From assembly GCA_017543805.1 (NCBI GenBank), contig JAFYFK010000096.1, forward strand, positions 1 to 16,122: a stretch of DNA of 16,122 bases, given 5' to 3'. The position numbers and the translations under genes were made by a program. Under the pieces are notes generated by a model. The model ran no database searches, was not told where the DNA came from, and saw nothing but the letters and a program-made list of their open reading frames with translations. Shown here piece after piece: positions 1 to 6,882 of the stretch. The first letter of the stretch is position 1. Every line of letters starts with the position of its first letter. This stretch comes from Bacillota bacterium. Its GTDB lineage: Bacteria > Bacillota > Clostridia > Peptostreptococcales > Anaerovoracaceae.

Positions 1-861
1 ATAGATGACATTGTATCCGCGGTCAGCTATCTGCGAAGCCGTGTCAGATGCCTCAAACAGCTTTGCGTAACCCTCGTTGGAAGGAATAAGGCCGATATAC
101 ATAAAACTCAGCCACAGAGCGGCCATGGTAAAGCATATGCCCTCCGGGAGCTCGCCGAGCAAGGTACCGTTTACGCGCGGCCAGAGGTCTGCTGCATACA
201 GTGCAGCATAAGTCACGCCGAATACCGACGGGATGACAGGTATCCATATGAGCCTGCGGCTGGCCGAAAGCCTGCAGCGTCTGAAAAGAATGACCATCGT
301 TGCGATCAGAAGGCCTATTACCCAGACATATACGAACAGAAACAGCCCGGTCCTGCTGTAATCAGAGTCCCAGTCCTCAAAACCGGGCTTAAACCGGAAC
401 ATCCTCTGATGCAGGTCGTTTGTAAGTATCAGGACCGTCAGGACTGCCGTTACAGCTGTCGTGACTGCGGAGGCTGCTTTTCCCGCGAGGCTTTTTCCGC
501 CTCCGAGAGAAAGAGCGCAGTAAAGGGAGATCTGCGGCACCATAAGCGCCGGAATGTAATACATATACCAGAGGTGCCTTGCGATCGTCTCTGTCTCCTC
601 GAATGCTATGTATTTAGCCCCGCGGAGCAGCATCCAGAGGCAGATCATTGCCGCTATGGCGACTAGATGCGTCCTTATATGCCTGTCTATGGTGTGTTCT
701 CGAAAATACATGAGAAGCGCGAGCGAAAGCGCAAGCAGCAGAAGCGTCGTCGGCTGGCGCAGCAGAAATACGTCCGGCGAAAAAGCGGAGATCAGGCCGA
801 CAAGAACAAACAGTATGGCAAGCTGAAGCAGCATGCGTATGGACTTTACCGACGCGTTCAT
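1..861 (-). CDS. Multi-TM sensor protein, N-terminal part (7TM histidine-kinase type), cut by window edge
   Basis: The frame is open from an ATG at 861 to base 1 (287 codons) with no stop, so the C-terminal part lies outside the window. About seven to eight hydrophobic segments are visible, at roughly residues 11-27, 35-52, 63-82, 98-118, 128-147, 172-193, 204-224 and 236-257. After the fifth comes LTNDLHQRMFRF (146-157), which resembles the 'LTNxLHxxF' signature of the 7TM region found at the N-terminus of many Firmicutes histidine kinases. The last helix is followed by a soluble start (GLIPSNEGYAKLF, 257-269) that probably leads into a PAS, kinase or GGDEF output domain not seen here. The gene is separated from the hydrogenase operon by a terminator. 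No clear Shine-Dalgarno sequence precedes the ATG. The membrane-sensor reading is fairly safe; the output domain is unknown. Confidence 0.72.
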   Translation of the reverse strand, partial: MNASVKSIRMLLQLAILFVLVGLISAFSPDVFLLRQPTTLLLLALSLALLMYFREHTIDRHIRTHLVAIAAMICLWMLLRGAKYIAFEETETIARHLWYMYYIPALMVPQISLYCALSLGGGKSLAGKAASAVTTAVTAVLTVLILTNDLHQRMFRFKPGFEDWDSDYSRTGLFLFVYVWVIGLLIATMVILFRRCRLSASRRLIWIPVIPSVFGVTYAALYAADLWPRVNGTLLGELPEGICFTMAALWLSFMYIGLIPSNEGYAKLFEASDTASQIADRGYNVIY

Positions 862-867
862 AAAAGT

Positions 868-896
868 ATTGTAGCATAAAGACCGTAGGCTGTTCA
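868..896 (-). promoter_or_regulatory. Candidate promoter of the sensor gene
   Basis: Minus strand: TGAACA (896-891), 17-base spacer, TACAAT (873-868) preceded by TGC (extended -10). Normal spacing puts +1 at about base 861, the A of the proposed ATG, suggesting a leaderless or nearly leaderless transcript. Prediction by eye only. Confidence 0.4.
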
Positions 897-922
897 CCCG
901 CCGTTCGGTGAGTACGTGCCGG

Positions 923-958
923 AAAAATAAAAACGACCCGCTTAAAAGCGGGCCGTTT
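923..958 (-). terminator. Rho-independent terminator ending the hydrogenase operon
   Basis: On the minus strand the arms AAACGGCCCGC and GCGGGTCGTTT pair with one G-U wobble around a short A/T loop, followed by a T-rich tail (TTTTTATTTTT, 935-923). It begins 27 bases after the polyferredoxin stop. On the plus strand the wobble becomes an A-C mismatch and the T-run is shorter, so the signal favours the minus-strand operon. Confidence 0.9.
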
Positions 959-984
959 TATGACGATTATTGTTCGGTGAAGAT

Positions 985-1722
985 TTAATCGTTTAATGTA
1001 AGAGCCTTCTTCGGGCAGACGCTGACGCAGGTGCCGCACTTGATGCAGGCTTCCTTGTCGATCTCCCAGGTCTTGTTGGCTCTGTCGACCTTGATCGCGC
1101 CGACCGGGCACTTCTTCTCGCAGAGCGTGCAGTATACGCATGCGTCGCTCCACTCGACTCCGGACTCGGCGGCCTTGAACTCGAGGCACTTCTTGGGGCA
1201 CTTCTGTACGCACTTTTCGCAGCGTACGCACTCCGCTTCGTCCCAGGTCCAGGTCTTGTTGGGCCTGTCGACCTTGATGCAGCCTTCCGGGCATGCCTTT
1301 TCGCAGAGACCGCAGAATACGCAGTCATCACCGCGGACGAGCTTGCCGGGAACGCTCTTCTTGAAGTAGGAGCCTCTTACCATGAGGTTCTCGTGGTCCT
1401 CTTCCGCCATGTGGAAGTTGTCCGACAGCTTGATGGCGCCTGTGGAGCAGAAGTCCTGGCAGGTCGCGCAGAAGGTGCAGGAGGACATATCGAACTCATA
1501 GGTGATGTGCTGTCCGCCCTCTACGTCTTCGTAGATGCGGTTGATAGCTCCGGGGGAGCAGACCTTGACGCACATGCCGCAGTTTACGCACTTGGTCGGG
1601 TCGTATGTGAGCTTTCCTCTGTAGTTGGGCGGAGCCTGTACTTCAGCCTTGAAGGGATAAAGCACGGTGCTGGGCTTTGAGAAGAGGTTCTTTAAAGCTA
1701 TCGGGGTAAAGGGTAATCTCAT
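985..1722 (-). CDS. Six-cluster polyferredoxin subunit of group 4 [NiFe] hydrogenase (MbhN/EchF/NuoI-like N-terminus)
   Basis: This 245-residue protein carries six CxxCxxCxxxC motifs: Cys45/48/51/55, 82/85/88/92, 134/137/140/144, 165/168/171/175, 195/198/201/205 and 226/229/232/236. Each should bind a [4Fe-4S] cluster. Residues 1-100 look like the NuoI/MbhN/EchF subunit, with the amphipathic start KNLFSKPSTVLYPF and two clusters; in both, the proline after the fourth Cys is Ser. Residues 134-245 add two ferredoxin dicluster units in a 61-residue tandem repeat (VDRPNKTW and VDRANKTW at 151 and 212). The usual subunit has two clusters and about 120-180 residues. The ATG at 1722 overlaps the small-subunit stop (ATGA) and has GGAGG upstream; an in-frame upstream codon would extend into that gene and is not favoured. 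Inferred role: electron entry from ferredoxin or another donor to the small subunit. It is the last gene of the operon. Confidence 0.9.
   Translation of the reverse strand: MRLPFTPIALKNLFSKPSTVLYPFKAEVQAPPNYRGKLTYDPTKCVNCGMCVKVCSPGAINRIYEDVEGGQHITYEFDMSSCTFCATCQDFCSTGAIKLSDNFHMAEEDHENLMVRGSYFKKSVPGKLVRGDDCVFCGLCEKACPEGCIKVDRPNKTWTWDEAECVRCEKCVQKCPKKCLEFKAAESGVEWSDACVYCTLCEKKCPVGAIKVDRANKTWEIDKEACIKCGTCVSVCPKKALTLND
988..1323 (-). repeat. Tandem 183-bp coding repeat (61 residues) in the polyferredoxin gene
   Basis: Residues 134-194 and 195-245 align without gaps at a 61-residue offset, including every cluster Cys and the linker IKVDRxNKTW. The second copy is cut short by the stop. The DNA also matches: AGGTCTTGTTGG on the plus strand occurs at 1068 and again at 1251, exactly 183 bases apart. 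Copy 1 has extra Cys148 and Cys179 where copy 2 has Ala. Confidence 0.85.
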
Positions 1723-2165
1723 TTCTCCATCGCCTCCCTCTTCTTCTGCAGGATAAGCGTCGCCTTGTAGAGGCCTTCGATTATGGTCTCGGGCTTGCAT
1801 GCGCAGCCTGCTACAGATACGTCGACGTTTACGTACTTGTCGAGCGGCGCTTCAACGGAATAGCTTCCCTTGAATACGTTGCCGGACTTGGGGCAGGAAC
1901 CGAGGGAAACCACACAGAAGGGCTTCGGTACCTGTTCCAGGGTACGGATGAGCCTGTCCTTGGACTGGCTCGTTATAGGTCCGGACACTACGACGATGTC
2001 TGCGTGTCTGGGGGAACCCGCAAGCTTAAAGCCGAAGCGCTCCGCGTCGAAACGCGGGGTAAGGCATGCTACGAGCTCAATGTCGCAGCCGTTGCAGGAA
2101 CCGGTGTTCATATGGTAGATCCAGGGAGACTTGGACATACTCTTTGCAATCATTTTCTTGAACAT
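1719..2165 (-). CDS. mbhJ: Hydrogenase small subunit (NuoB/EchC/MbhJ-like)
   Basis: This 148-residue protein belongs to the NuoB/20 kDa family and carries the proximal [4Fe-4S] cluster that hands electrons to the NiFe site. Likely ligands are Cys24 and Cys27 (TGSCNGCDIEL), Cys91 (SLGSCPKSG) and Cys121 (VAGCACKPE). The CxxC spacing is the hydrogenase type, unlike the adjacent CC pair of complex I. The last motif is unusual: most relatives have GCPPxPE, whereas here both prolines are replaced and an extra Cys123 appears. The ATG at 2165 was chosen because AGGAGG lies 8 bases upstream; a GTG at 2174 overlaps that ribosome binding site and is unlikely. The stop overlaps the polyferredoxin ATG. 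Confidence 0.92.
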   Translation of the reverse strand: MFKKMIAKSMSKSPWIYHMNTGSCNGCDIELVACLTPRFDAERFGFKLAGSPRHADIVVVSGPITSQSKDRLIRTLEQVPKPFCVVSLGSCPKSGNVFKGSYSVEAPLDKYVNVDVSVAGCACKPETIIEGLYKATLILQKKREAMEK

Positions 2166-2173
2166 ATCCGTCA

Positions 2174-2179
2174 CCTCCT
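2174..2179 (-). promoter_or_regulatory. Ribosome binding site of the hydrogenase small subunit
   Basis: A perfect AGGAGG lies 8 bases before the ATG at 2165 and overlaps the TAG stop of the preceding NuoH-like gene. It decides the start and excludes the in-frame GTG at 2174. Confidence 0.8.
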
Positions 2180-3134
2180 AAAGACCGAACCACACGAGTA
2201 CGAGGCTTACGAGGCCAAGCGCAGCGACGAGGGTCCAGTAGAACTTGAACAGTCTCTCAACCTTGAACCTGGCGGCTATAGCGTGGGGAACCGTCATGGT
2301 AATGAAGGAAACGAGACCTGTCAGCAGGATGAAGAGAACAACATCCAGCACTACGTTGCCGGTGTGTACGCCGCCCAGGAAGAGGGCAACGAACATAGCG
2401 GGCATGATGAACATCTTGAGGGCGGTGTTCAGCTTGAACATCGCGAGCGGAGCTCCGCTGTACTCGATCAGCGGTCCTTCGAGGATCTCTGTCTCGGCTT
2501 CCGCGACGTCGAACGGCTGGGTGCCGACTTCGCCGGGGATGACGAGAAGGAACGCGAGGGCTGCCGGGATCAGGGCCCACTGGAACAGAGCGCAGCCGTT
2601 GGCAGCCTGCCAGTTGACGATCTCGTTGAGGGAGAAGGTCATGGCGCTGCCGCCTACCTTGCGGCATACAGCGAGCACGGAGAGGATGAGCGGAAGCTCA
2701 TAGCCGATCATGGCTACCATCTCACGGGACGCGCCGACGCCCGCGTAGGGGTTGCCGGAAGCTGTTCCGCCGACGATCAGAGCGACTCCGGGAATGGTGA
2801 GCAGATAGATCAGAACGATCATATCGGCTGTTCCGGAATATACGCTGAAGCTGAACATCGGGATAAAGAGGACCATTACCACGAGGCTGACGTATCCGAT
2901 GATCGGAGCCGCCAGGAACGCGGGCTTATTGGCCGCTTCGGGAACTATGCTCTCCTTGCCCATGAGCTTGAAGAAATCATAGAAGCCCTGCACGATGGGA
3001 GGTCCTACCCTCTTCTGCATGCGCGCTACCAGCTTGCGGTCGATACCTGTCATCAGGACACCGATCACCGTAACGAACAGCAGACCGGGGAATATGAATA
3101 TGTGAAGCAGATTCATCAACATGTTTTGTACCAC
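2178..3134 (-). CDS. mbhM: Membrane anchor subunit of hydrogenase (NuoH/EchB/MbhM-like)
   Basis: This 318-residue, roughly eight-helix membrane protein is of the NuoH/complex I subunit 1 family, which docks the hydrogenase arm on the membrane and starts ion translocation. Family motifs are present in order: DRKLVARMQKRVGPP after the first helix, GASREMVAMIGYELPL in the middle, and QPFDVAEAETEILEGP, whose acidic residues belong to the loop near the quinone cavity in complex I and its counterpart in Mbh. The GTG at 3134 is favoured because GGAGG (3147-3143) ends 8 bases upstream; a GTG at 3143 would sit inside that site, and would add three residues. The gene follows the MrpD-like gene and precedes the small subunit. 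Confidence 0.93.
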   Translation of the reverse strand: MVQNMLMNLLHIFIFPGLLFVTVIGVLMTGIDRKLVARMQKRVGPPIVQGFYDFFKLMGKESIVPEAANKPAFLAAPIIGYVSLVVMVLFIPMFSFSVYSGTADMIVLIYLLTIPGVALIVGGTASGNPYAGVGASREMVAMIGYELPLILSVLAVCRKVGGSAMTFSLNEIVNWQAANGCALFQWALIPAALAFLLVIPGEVGTQPFDVAEAETEILEGPLIEYSGAPLAMFKLNTALKMFIMPAMFVALFLGGVHTGNVVLDVVLFILLTGLVSFITMTVPHAIAARFKVERLFKFYWTLVAALGLVSLVLVWFGL

Positions 3135-3142
3135 TATACTCA

Positions 3143-3147
3143 CCTCC
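3143..3147 (-). promoter_or_regulatory. Ribosome binding site of the NuoH-like subunit
   Basis: GGAGG directly follows the TAA of the MrpD-like gene and lies 8 bases before the GTG at 3134. It supports that GTG over the overlapping GTG at 3143. Confidence 0.65.
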
Positions 3148-3149
3148 CC

Positions 3150-5084
3150 TTACTTAACAAACACAAAGGTGTAAACGACTATAACGGCCATTGCGACTAT
3201 CGTCCAGAGCGTGTAGTCTGTCAGGACGCCGGAATGCTTCTCTTCGATAAAGTCGAAGTACGGCTTCATATCGTGCTTGAATCCCCAGAACAGATCGGAT
3301 CCGCCCATATGGGAATGTCTGTACTTTTCGCCGCTGAAGAAGGTCGCGTACTTTCCGTCCGCGACAGGTTCCTTTGTCTTGAGCACAGGGCCTCTCTCGT
3401 TGTCGCCGCTGAGGATGACGATGAAGACGCCCAGCATAACGATCACGAGGAGAGTCAGCCAGAGCACAGGATTCCAGTAGCTCATGTGCTGTACCGCGGT
3501 GGCAACTGCATCCTTTACGCTGAACGAAGCAGCGTATCCGCTTCCCATCATCTTGTCAACATAGTTGGCCGGAGTGAGCGAAGCAGCGACTGCCGGAGCG
3601 GTGAGGGTGCGGTCTACGAGCTGGTAGAGGACACCGGTGCCGAGGCAGAGGATGGCGGTGATCCACATCGGGATCAGCATGCTTGCGGGAGCTTCCTTGG
3701 CGTCCTTGTACTTCTCGGGCAGCTGTCCGAAGAATACGGACATGGTGACCTTGATGAAGGAAGCCAGGGTCAGCACGGAAACGACTACGGCGACTACAGT
3801 CACTAAAGCGTAGAAGAAGTTTCCGGATTCGACCGCCTTCTCATAGGTCGCCTGATAGATCATCCACTTGGAGGCAAAGCCGTTGAACGGCGGAATACCC
3901 GCTATGGAGAAGGCTGCTATGAGGAAGCAGATGGTGGTGTGCGGCATCTTCTTGGAGAGTCCGCCCAGCTCGTCGAGGTTCTTGCTGCCGGTCATGTGAA
4001 GAACAGCGCCGGCGCACATGAACAGGAGAGCCTTAAACAGCGTGTGGTTCATGACGTGGAACAGTGAACCGGTAAGACCGAGAGCGGTTCCGAGACCCAG
4101 CGCGGTGATGATGTAGCCGATCTGGGAAATGGAGTGGAACGCGAGCAGTCTCTTGAAGTCGTGCTGTGCCAGAGCCATGGTGACGCCGAGGAACATCGTT
4201 ACGCATCCGAAAGCGGTAATGAGGATCTGAACAGAGCTCTTGTCCATTACCTGGAAGACTATGTATGCGATCCTGATAAGTCCGTAAACGCCTGCCTTGA
4301 TTACCATGGTAGAGAATACCATAGAGAAGGAAGTCGGAGCTACGGGGTGAGCGTCCGCAACCGGAGTGTGGAACGGGAACATGAAGCTCTTGATCCCGAA
4401 GCCTACGAACATGAGTCCGAACGCGAATACCACTGTCGGGGTGAGTCCGCCGGACGCCTGCATAGCGCCGATCTTAGCCGCGACCTGAGCCATATTGAGG
4501 GTGTGGGTCTGGGCATACAGAAGAGCTACGCCTGCGAGGGTCATCGAGGAACCTACGGAACCGATGACGAGGTACTTCATGGCAGCTTCGAGAGCTTCCG
4601 GGATGTAGTTTCTGAAAGCGGTGAGACCTACTGCGGAGAACGTCATGATCTCGATCATGATGAACATATTGAAGAGGTCACCGGTCATTACGAGGCCGAG
4701 CAGAGAACCCGACAGCATAAGGAACAGTGTGTAGTAACGGTCTACAGCTTCGTCGTGCTCAAGATATCTGAGCGAGTAAATGGCGGACATCAGGATGATG
4801 AAGGATACCAGGACCGCGAAGAACAGTCCGAGAGCGTCCATCTCGTAGCCGATACCGATGGCATAGCCGGATACCGGTTCCCAGTTGCCCATCCAGTAGG
4901 AGATGATCTGTCCGTCGAGGGCTACCGGCTTAATGAGCAGGCAGACAAGGACGAACGCGCAAGCCGACGCGATAAGGGTTATAGCCTGGCTGGCCTTTCT
5001 GCTCTTGGATCCGAAGATCGCTACGAGGAAGGCTGCAAGGAACTGCCCCATGACGGCTATTACAGGAAAATGTATATAACTCAT
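3150..5084 (-). CDS. mbhH: Antiporter-like ion-translocating subunit (MrpD/MbhH family) with long C-terminal extension
   Basis: This 644-residue polytopic protein is of the MrpD/NuoL/NuoM/NuoN family. Key ionisable residues of the ion path are visible: Glu145 in FIMIEIM, Lys232 in GFGIKSFMFPFH, Lys263, the LLAFHSISQIGYI segment with His317, His347 and Lys351 in HVMNHTLFKALL, and GIPPFNGFASKW (396-407). MrpD and MbhH are usually near 490-510 residues; the extra ~150 residues contain a TM helix near 555-574, a polar stretch (KYATFFSGEKYRH), a probable amphipathic helix (DLFWGFKHDMKPYFDFIEE) and a last TM helix. No separate MbhI gene is present, so the extension may replace it; an EchA/NuoL-like architecture is the alternative. 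The start overlaps the MrpC stop (TAATG). Confidence 0.92.
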   Translation of the reverse strand: MSYIHFPVIAVMGQFLAAFLVAIFGSKSRKASQAITLIASACAFVLVCLLIKPVALDGQIISYWMGNWEPVSGYAIGIGYEMDALGLFFAVLVSFIILMSAIYSLRYLEHDEAVDRYYTLFLMLSGSLLGLVMTGDLFNMFIMIEIMTFSAVGLTAFRNYIPEALEAAMKYLVIGSVGSSMTLAGVALLYAQTHTLNMAQVAAKIGAMQASGGLTPTVVFAFGLMFVGFGIKSFMFPFHTPVADAHPVAPTSFSMVFSTMVIKAGVYGLIRIAYIVFQVMDKSSVQILITAFGCVTMFLGVTMALAQHDFKRLLAFHSISQIGYIITALGLGTALGLTGSLFHVMNHTLFKALLFMCAGAVLHMTGSKNLDELGGLSKKMPHTTICFLIAAFSIAGIPPFNGFASKWMIYQATYEKAVESGNFFYALVTVVAVVVSVLTLASFIKVTMSVFFGQLPEKYKDAKEAPASMLIPMWITAILCLGTGVLYQLVDRTLTAPAVAASLTPANYVDKMMGSGYAASFSVKDAVATAVQHMSYWNPVLWLTLLVIVMLGVFIVILSGDNERGPVLKTKEPVADGKYATFFSGEKYRHSHMGGSDLFWGFKHDMKPYFDFIEEKHSGVLTDYTLWTIVAMAVIVVYTFVFVK

Positions 5085-5452
5085 TAGCCGTGGAGCCTCC
5101 TTATCTCAGTTGCGTCAACAGTCTTATACCTCTTGTAGATTGCGATGACCAGCGCGAGAGCCATTGCGTCGACGCAGGCACCGATAACTATGGAGGTAAG
5201 GGTCAGAGCCTGGGGAACAGGGTCAACGAAGTACTGTCCGCTGAAGAGTTCCGACAGGGTGAACTGCGGAGAGGTTCCGCCGTTGAAGCCCGTGGAAACT
5301 ATGAACAGGTTGATCCCGTAGTCGATGATGCTCAGACCGAGGATGATTTTAATAAGATTTGTCTTTGCTACGACCGTATAGAGTCCGAGGACTATAAGGA
5401 AGATAGCAGCGACATAGTTTACAGAAAGTACACTATGAATAGTAGCGTCCAT
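5084..5452 (-). CDS. mrpC: MrpC/NuoK-like antiporter subunit
   Basis: This 122-residue protein has three predicted TM helices and belongs to the MrpC/MnhC/NuoK family (MbhG in Mbh hydrogenases). The diagnostic segment is DPVPQALTLTSIVIGAC (about residues 77-93), close to the family pattern DPLPQALVLTAIVIG. Helix 1 (residues 10-30) is followed by NLIKIILGLSIIDYGINLF, typical of helix 2. The subunit links neighbouring membrane modules and contributes to ion translocation. Both ends overlap neighbours by one base (TAATG), indicating coupled translation with MrpB and the MrpD-like gene. Confidence 0.93.
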   Translation of the reverse strand: MDATIHSVLSVNYVAAIFLIVLGLYTVVAKTNLIKIILGLSIIDYGINLFIVSTGFNGGTSPQFTLSELFSGQYFVDPVPQALTLTSIVIGACVDAMALALVIAIYKRYKTVDATEIRRLHG

Positions 5453-5928
5453 TATGCCTCTACCTCCTCTTCGTCATCGTCTCCGCCGATAAGGGTTCCG
5501 ATCATGAGCAGGAGCAGGAAGCCCACGCCCGTGAGTACCTTATAGCCGACGGCATAGCTCATATAGGTGATTGTTCCTGCGGAGAGCGGGTCACCTATAT
5601 TAAAGAATTCATAAAATACGTTTTCGCAGAAACGAACGCCGATAAAGAGACCGCAGAAGCCGAGCAGCACATAGAGAACTGCGCCGATCGCTTCGTTTAC
5701 GCGGATAAACTCCTCATTGATGGCAGTAGTCGTTGTCTTGTGTCCATAAGCCAGATACAGGAGGATGCAGGCTGCGGCTACGATAACGCCGCCCTGGAAT
5801 CCGCCGCCCGGGCTGATGGTGCCGAAGCAGATGATGTAGAAGCCGAACATGAGGGAGAACGGCATTATGGCATCAGCGCCGCACTTTACAATAATGTTCT
5901 TCTCTTTGATTCCGTTCTTGAATTTCAT
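5452..5928 (-). CDS. mrpB: MrpB-like antiporter subunit (MnhB/MbhF)
   Basis: This 158-residue membrane protein has about four TM helices. The signature ISPGGGFQGGVIVAAA (about residues 38-53) matches the MnhB family pattern 'APGGGFQGG'. Residues 85-103 and the segment before the tail form further helices. The C-terminus is strongly acidic (GGDDDEEEVEA) and should be exposed. It corresponds to MbhF of Mbh hydrogenases and belongs to the small-subunit block of Mrp Na+/H+ antiporters. It overlaps both neighbours by one base. Confidence 0.92.
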   Translation of the reverse strand: MKFKNGIKEKNIIVKCGADAIMPFSLMFGFYIICFGTISPGGGFQGGVIVAAACILLYLAYGHKTTTTAINEEFIRVNEAIGAVLYVLLGFCGLFIGVRFCENVFYEFFNIGDPLSAGTITYMSYAVGYKVLTGVGFLLLLMIGTLIGGDDDEEEVEA

Positions 5929-6284
5929 TACTGCTTGCCCTCCTCTCTCTTCTTTTTACGGGAGTGCAGGATAACGTGCGCTCCGGAGATAGCGGTGAGC
6001 AGTATAAAGGACTCGCCTAAAGTATCGAAGCCTCTGTAGTCGAAGACTATAGCGGAAACGACGTTGGCTGCCTTCGTCTTGTCCAGATCCGAATTTACGA
6101 TAGCCTTGGCGACGCCGTCAAGCTCGCTGTTGTCGTACATTTCCGGAGCGGAATACTGCGCTGCAGCGTCGAGCTGGTTCGGCGCGTAGGTCGGACCGAA
6201 ACCTGCGGTAACGATCATCGCGTATACGCCTACAGCAAGGATAAGCACTGCACAGATGAGGGCGATAAGACTCTTTTTACTCAT
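5928..6284 (-). CDS. mbhE: MbhE-like subunit (equivalent to part of the MrpA C-terminus)
   Basis: This 118-residue protein has an N-terminal TM helix (residues 7-27), an extracytoplasmic polar stretch rich in Asp/Asn/Ala, and the family signature AIVFDYRGFDTLGESFILL (about residues 78-96) leading into a second helix. The same FDxRGxDTLGE motif occurs in MbhE and in the C-terminal part of large MrpA proteins. The large NuoL-like N-terminal part of MrpA is absent from the operon, as in Mbh-type hydrogenases. The ATG overlaps the preceding stop (ATGA). The C-terminus is very basic (HSRKKKREEGKQ). Confidence 0.88.
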   Translation of the reverse strand: MSKKSLIALICAVLILAVGVYAMIVTAGFGPTYAPNQLDAAAQYSAPEMYDNSELDGVAKAIVNSDLDKTKAANVVSAIVFDYRGFDTLGESFILLTAISGAHVILHSRKKKREEGKQ

Positions 6285-6538
6285 TTCTCTTCGTCCTCCT
6301 TCTTTGTTGTTTTCTTAATGGCTATGATGAATATAGCCGTGGTGAGGACTGCGCCGACGGCAGCCTCGGAGATCGCTACGTCGGGTGCGTTGAGAACGAT
6401 GAACTCCAGAGCGGCAAAAGCGCCTGTAACTGCGAGTGCAATTACGCTGGAGAGCGGCTTCTCAAAGCGAACCGCGAGAATGGCCGAAACGACCATACCG
6501 AGGATGACGAGCGCATTGAGTACTGTTAAAGCATTCAT
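6281..6538 (-). CDS. mbhD: MbhD-like subunit (DUF4040-type, MrpA-derived)
   Basis: This 85-residue protein has three TM helices. The segment LNAPDVAISEAAVGAVLTTA (about residues 49-68) matches the family pattern 'APDVALTEAAVGAxL' seen in MbhD and the corresponding region of MrpA. The C-terminus is charged and cytoplasmic (KKTTKKEDEEK). With MbhE it makes up the split equivalent of the MrpA C-terminal region. It overlaps MrpG by one base and MbhE by four. Confidence 0.9.
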   Translation of the reverse strand: MNALTVLNALVILGMVVSAILAVRFEKPLSSVIALAVTGAFAALEFIVLNAPDVAISEAAVGAVLTTAIFIIAIKKTTKKEDEEK

Positions 6539-6882
6539 TATTTCTCAAGATCCTCCCCGTACTGGTCACACACCATATCCTTTTCCGGACGGACACCGTG
6601 GTGATAAGCGCCCTTGGCTATTGCGTGGCCGGAAATAGGAACTGTAACGACATAGAATACGCCGAGCACTATAAGCTTGACACCCATCTCTCCGTTATGA
6701 AGGAAGGCGAACGCATAGATGATGCCTCCGATGATAACGCCGAGAACGCCGAGGGTCGCGATATTGGTGCTGGACTGCATTCTGCAGAAAGCGTCCGGCA
6801 TGCGGAGCATGCCTACGACTCCGGCCAGAGCGAAGAATACGCTAAGGCCGATGAGTACGTATACTACGTATAATAAAGCCAT
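6538..6882 (-). CDS. mrpG: MrpG-like antiporter subunit (MnhG/MbhC)
   Basis: This 114-residue protein has three TM helices and the MnhG/PhaG signature GVVGMLRMPDAFCRMQSSTN followed by ATLG (about residues 22-45). The hydrophilic C-terminal tail (residues 87-114) contains HHGVRPEKD and is slightly longer than the minimal family core. It is part of the MrpE-F-G block seen both in Mrp antiporters and in Mbh-type hydrogenases. It overlaps MrpF and the MbhD-like gene by one base each. Confidence 0.92.
   Translation of the reverse strand: MALLYVVYVLIGLSVFFALAGVVGMLRMPDAFCRMQSSTNIATLGVLGVIIGGIIYAFAFLHNGEMGVKLIVLGVFYVVTVPISGHAIAKGAYHHGVRPEKDMVCDQYGEDLEK

Noticed and set aside
901..980. The 9-base direct repeat GTTCGGTGA on both sides of the operon terminator (903-911 and 972-980).
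   Set aside because: Short, with no mobile element, transposase or matching inverted repeat between the copies; likely chance.
614..1294. A 226-codon minus-strand frame spanning the polyferredoxin end, terminator and sensor start.
   Set aside because: It runs through a strong terminator and is out of frame with two well-supported genes; the Arg/Gln-rich product has no family motif.
2004..3806. A 600-codon open frame on the plus strand opposite the NuoH-like and MrpD-like genes.
   Set aside because: The opposite strand encodes clear membrane-protein families. The antisense product is His/Glu/Asp-rich without any motif, as expected from codon bias of the real genes.
4134..5087. A 317-codon plus-strand frame opposite the MrpD-like gene.
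   Set aside because: Same antisense effect; low-complexity charged product and no ribosome binding site.
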